Origin: Pseudomonadota bacterium
GTDB lineage: Bacteria > Pseudomonadota > Gammaproteobacteria > Pseudomonadales > Azotimanducaceae
Assembly: GCA_027622495.1 (NCBI GenBank)
Contig: JAQBYL010000172.1
Span: 1 to 8,343, forward strand
Reading direction: 5' to 3'
Length of the DNA stretch: 8,343 bases
Shown here: one piece after another, positions 6,606 through 8,343 of the stretch
How the letters are laid out: every line of letters starts with the position of its first letter
How positions within the stretch are numbered: the first letter of the stretch is position 1
The notes under the pieces: generated by a model
Told to the model about the DNA's origin: nothing
The model's database searches: none
Seen by the model: only the letters and a program-made list of their open reading frames with translations
Position numbers and translations under genes: made by a program

Positions 6606-6627
6606 CGTGTGTGCTATGAGACACACG
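6606..6627. promoter_or_regulatory. Dyad between divergent genes, candidate operator
   Basis: CGTGTGT (6606-6612) and ACACACG (6621-6627) are perfect inverted 7-mers around GCTATGAG. The dyad lies in the 70-bp gap between the divergent starts at 6572 and 6643, where a regulator could control both genes. No T-run makes it a terminator. No regulator gene is next to it, and the promoters themselves are not clear. Confidence 0.4.
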
Positions 6628-6642
6628 AGCCGCTAGTCTACT

Positions 6643-8343
6643 ATGCAACCGACACTTGAGGGTGGCGGTACAACCACCATGAACAGGGCCTGGCTCGGTT
6701 TTGCCTCTGGATGGGCGATCATTCTGATCGGTGCGGTGATTGCGCATCTCGTCCAGACAAGCGACGGCATCAGTGTGCGCGATGTCCGCTTTGCAGGCGG
6801 CGAAGGAAAAACTCTGAGCGCGCTGCTGTATGTGCCCGCCAGCGCCACCGCCCAAACCCGCGCACCCGGCATTCTTGCGGTGCATGGGTATATCAACTCC
6901 CGCGAGACTCAGTCTGGTTTTGCTATTGAATTTGCACGTCGTGGCTATGTGGTGCTGGCGCTGGACCAGACCGGTCACGGCTATTCTGATCCCCCAGCGT
7001 TTTCTGACGGTTTTGGCGGTCCGGCAGGTCTGACCTATCTGCGTTCACTGGAGATGGTCGACACCGATAACATCGGTCTCGAAGGCCACTCCATGGGCGG
7101 CTGGACGGTACTCGCTGCAGCCGCTGCAATGCCTGATGCATATACCTCCATCGTGCTTGAGGGCTCCAGTACCGGTCCGCCGTTCGCCGGTGATGGATCA
7201 CCCACCTGGCCGCGCAACCTGTCGGTCGTGTTTTCCCGCTACGACGAATTTGCCGGGTTGATGTGGGGCGTTGAGCGCGCCGCGGAGGTTGGCAGCAGCG
7301 CAAAACTACAGGCTCTGTTCGGCACCACCGAGACCGTCATCGAAAACCAGATCTATGGCTCACTCGCAAACGGCACAGCCCGCGCGCTTAAGCAACCTGC
7401 CGTCACGCATCCGGGCGATCACATTTCTCACGCGGCGATCGGGCATGCACTGGACTGGTTTGCGCAGACCCTGAAAGGTGGCCGCTCACTCACGAACGAC
7501 GATCAGATCTGGTTCATCAAAGAAATCGGTACACTGCTTGCGCTGATCGGCCTGGTCGTTCTAATGGCCGGTAGTTTTAACCTGCTGCTCAAGCTTCCCT
7601 ACTTCTCACGCCTGGCAAACTCACACACCGCCGCCTACCCGAGCCGCAACCGCAGATGGTGGCTGCTGGGCGCAGTGATGGCCACTGTGCCTGTCGCTAC
7701 TTTTTATCTGTTCTTCCAGTGGGCCGCAGTCCTGCTGCCACCTTCTGCCTGGCTGCCGCAGGGCATTACTAACCAGGTAGCCTTCTGGGCACTGCTGAAC
7801 GGTCTAATCATCTACCTGATCGGAAAACTAACCAATCAATCCGCGCCTCGCGAAAGACAACTTGTACCATCAGCGCTGATCGCATTGGCCACTATCGCCA
7901 TCGCCTATGTCGCGGTTGAACTGATGGGCCTTCTGTTCCTGGTCGACTTCCGTTTCTGGATCGTCGGCCTGAAAGCCTTAAGCAGCCACCAGGCACAAAC
8001 CGCCCTCGTCTATCTGATCCCCTTCATCGCCTACTTTTACCTGGCCCTGCGCGGCCTGCACAACGGCATGTCAGTAAAAAACGACAGCCCATTAAAAGCC
8101 TACACATCCAACGCCTTCATCATGGCCGGCGGCTTCCTGATCTTCCTCCTGGCACAATACACAACCCTATTCACCACCGGCACCCTCCTGACCCCCACAG
8201 AACCCCTGAACACCATAGTAATGATCCAGTTCGTCCCCCTCCTCCTGATCATCTCCATCCTAACCACCTTCACCTACCGCCGAACCGCCACCCCCCTCCC
8301 CGGCATCCTCATCAACGCCCTCCTGATAACCTGGTACATAGTC
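6643..8343 (+). CDS. Alpha/beta hydrolase fused to a polytopic membrane domain (partial)
   Basis: The frame is open for 567 codons and runs off the right edge. An N-terminal helix (about residues 16-37) anchors an alpha/beta-hydrolase domain. That domain has the oxyanion segment ILAVHGYINS (77-86), the strand-turn VLALDQTGHGYSD (104-116), and the nucleophile elbow GHSMGG with Ser150 (148-153). A His-rich segment HPGDHISHAAIGH (256-268) probably supplies the catalytic His (H260 or H263); the acid is not clear. From about residue 292 the protein turns into a membrane domain with some eight hydrophobic helices (about 295-315, 340-363, 377-394, 409-435, 455-470, 490-512, 524-543, 552 onward). The hydrolase would probably lie outside the cytoplasm if the first helix acts as an uncleaved signal anchor. 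An in-frame ATG at 6679 is a possible start, because the first 12 residues are hydrophilic and neither start has a strong ribosome site. The substrate is unknown; an ester or lipid-like compound is a guess. Confidence 0.85.
   Translation, partial: MQPTLEGGGTTTMNRAWLGFASGWAIILIGAVIAHLVQTSDGISVRDVRFAGGEGKTLSALLYVPASATAQTRAPGILAVHGYINSRETQSGFAIEFARRGYVVLALDQTGHGYSDPPAFSDGFGGPAGLTYLRSLEMVDTDNIGLEGHSMGGWTVLAAAAAMPDAYTSIVLEGSSTGPPFAGDGSPTWPRNLSVVFSRYDEFAGLMWGVERAAEVGSSAKLQALFGTTETVIENQIYGSLANGTARALKQPAVTHPGDHISHAAIGHALDWFAQTLKGGRSLTNDDQIWFIKEIGTLLALIGLVVLMAGSFNLLLKLPYFSRLANSHTAAYPSRNRRWWLLGAVMATVPVATFYLFFQWAAVLLPPSAWLPQGITNQVAFWALLNGLIIYLIGKLTNQSAPRERQLVPSALIALATIAIAYVAVELMGLLFLVDFRFWIVGLKALSSHQAQTALVYLIPFIAYFYLALRGLHNGMSVKNDSPLKAYTSNAFIMAGGFLIFLLAQYTTLFTTGTLLTPTEPLNTIVMIQFVPLLLIISILTTFTYRRTATPLPGILINALLITWYIV

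Noticed and set aside
6553..6978. Minus-strand frame of 141 codons across the divergent gap
   Set aside because: It overlaps the hydrolase start and the thioesterase start, has no domain-like sequence and no ribosome site.

Overview
The window looks like a chromosomal segment of a free-living, moderately GC-rich Gram-negative bacterium. Gammaproteobacteria is my best guess, because of the style of the genes and the high G/C at third codon positions, but no marker gene fixes the taxon. I see no rRNA, tRNA, CRISPR array, phage gene or insertion sequence.

Left part (1-1843): a minus-strand ABC-F ATPase, cut by the left edge, and a plus-strand rhomboid intramembrane protease start back to back only 21 bp apart. 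The gap 1844-2295 has no convincing intact gene. It holds a strong GC hairpin (2104-2122), a weak promoter-like pair before the amidase, and a minus-strand reading frame broken by two in-frame stops that may be a decayed gene.

Middle part (2296-5733): a run of plus-strand genes that may be an operon. It comprises an amidase-signature hydrolase with an intact Lys-Ser-Ser triad, a small exported or membrane protein gene whose coding frame appears to shift midway, a luciferase-like flavin/F420-type oxidoreductase, and a glutathione S-transferase. The last two overlap by one base (TGATG). A 12-bp inverted repeat with one mismatch sits directly after the amidase and reaches into the Shine-Dalgarno of the small gene.

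Right part (5760-8343): a TesB-like double-hotdog thioesterase on the minus strand converges on the GST gene. It diverges from a large plus-strand protein that joins an alpha/beta-hydrolase domain to a multi-helix membrane domain and runs off the right edge. A perfect 7-bp dyad lies between these two divergent genes.

The amidase, oxidoreductase, GST and thioesterase together suggest degradation or detoxification of an amide- or CoA-linked, lipid-like or xenobiotic compound. The substrate cannot be read from sequence. I did not find a clearly new multi-gene system. The most unusual items are the frame-shifted small gene with its hairpin leader, the broken minus-strand frame at 1864-2154, and the hydrolase-membrane fusion.
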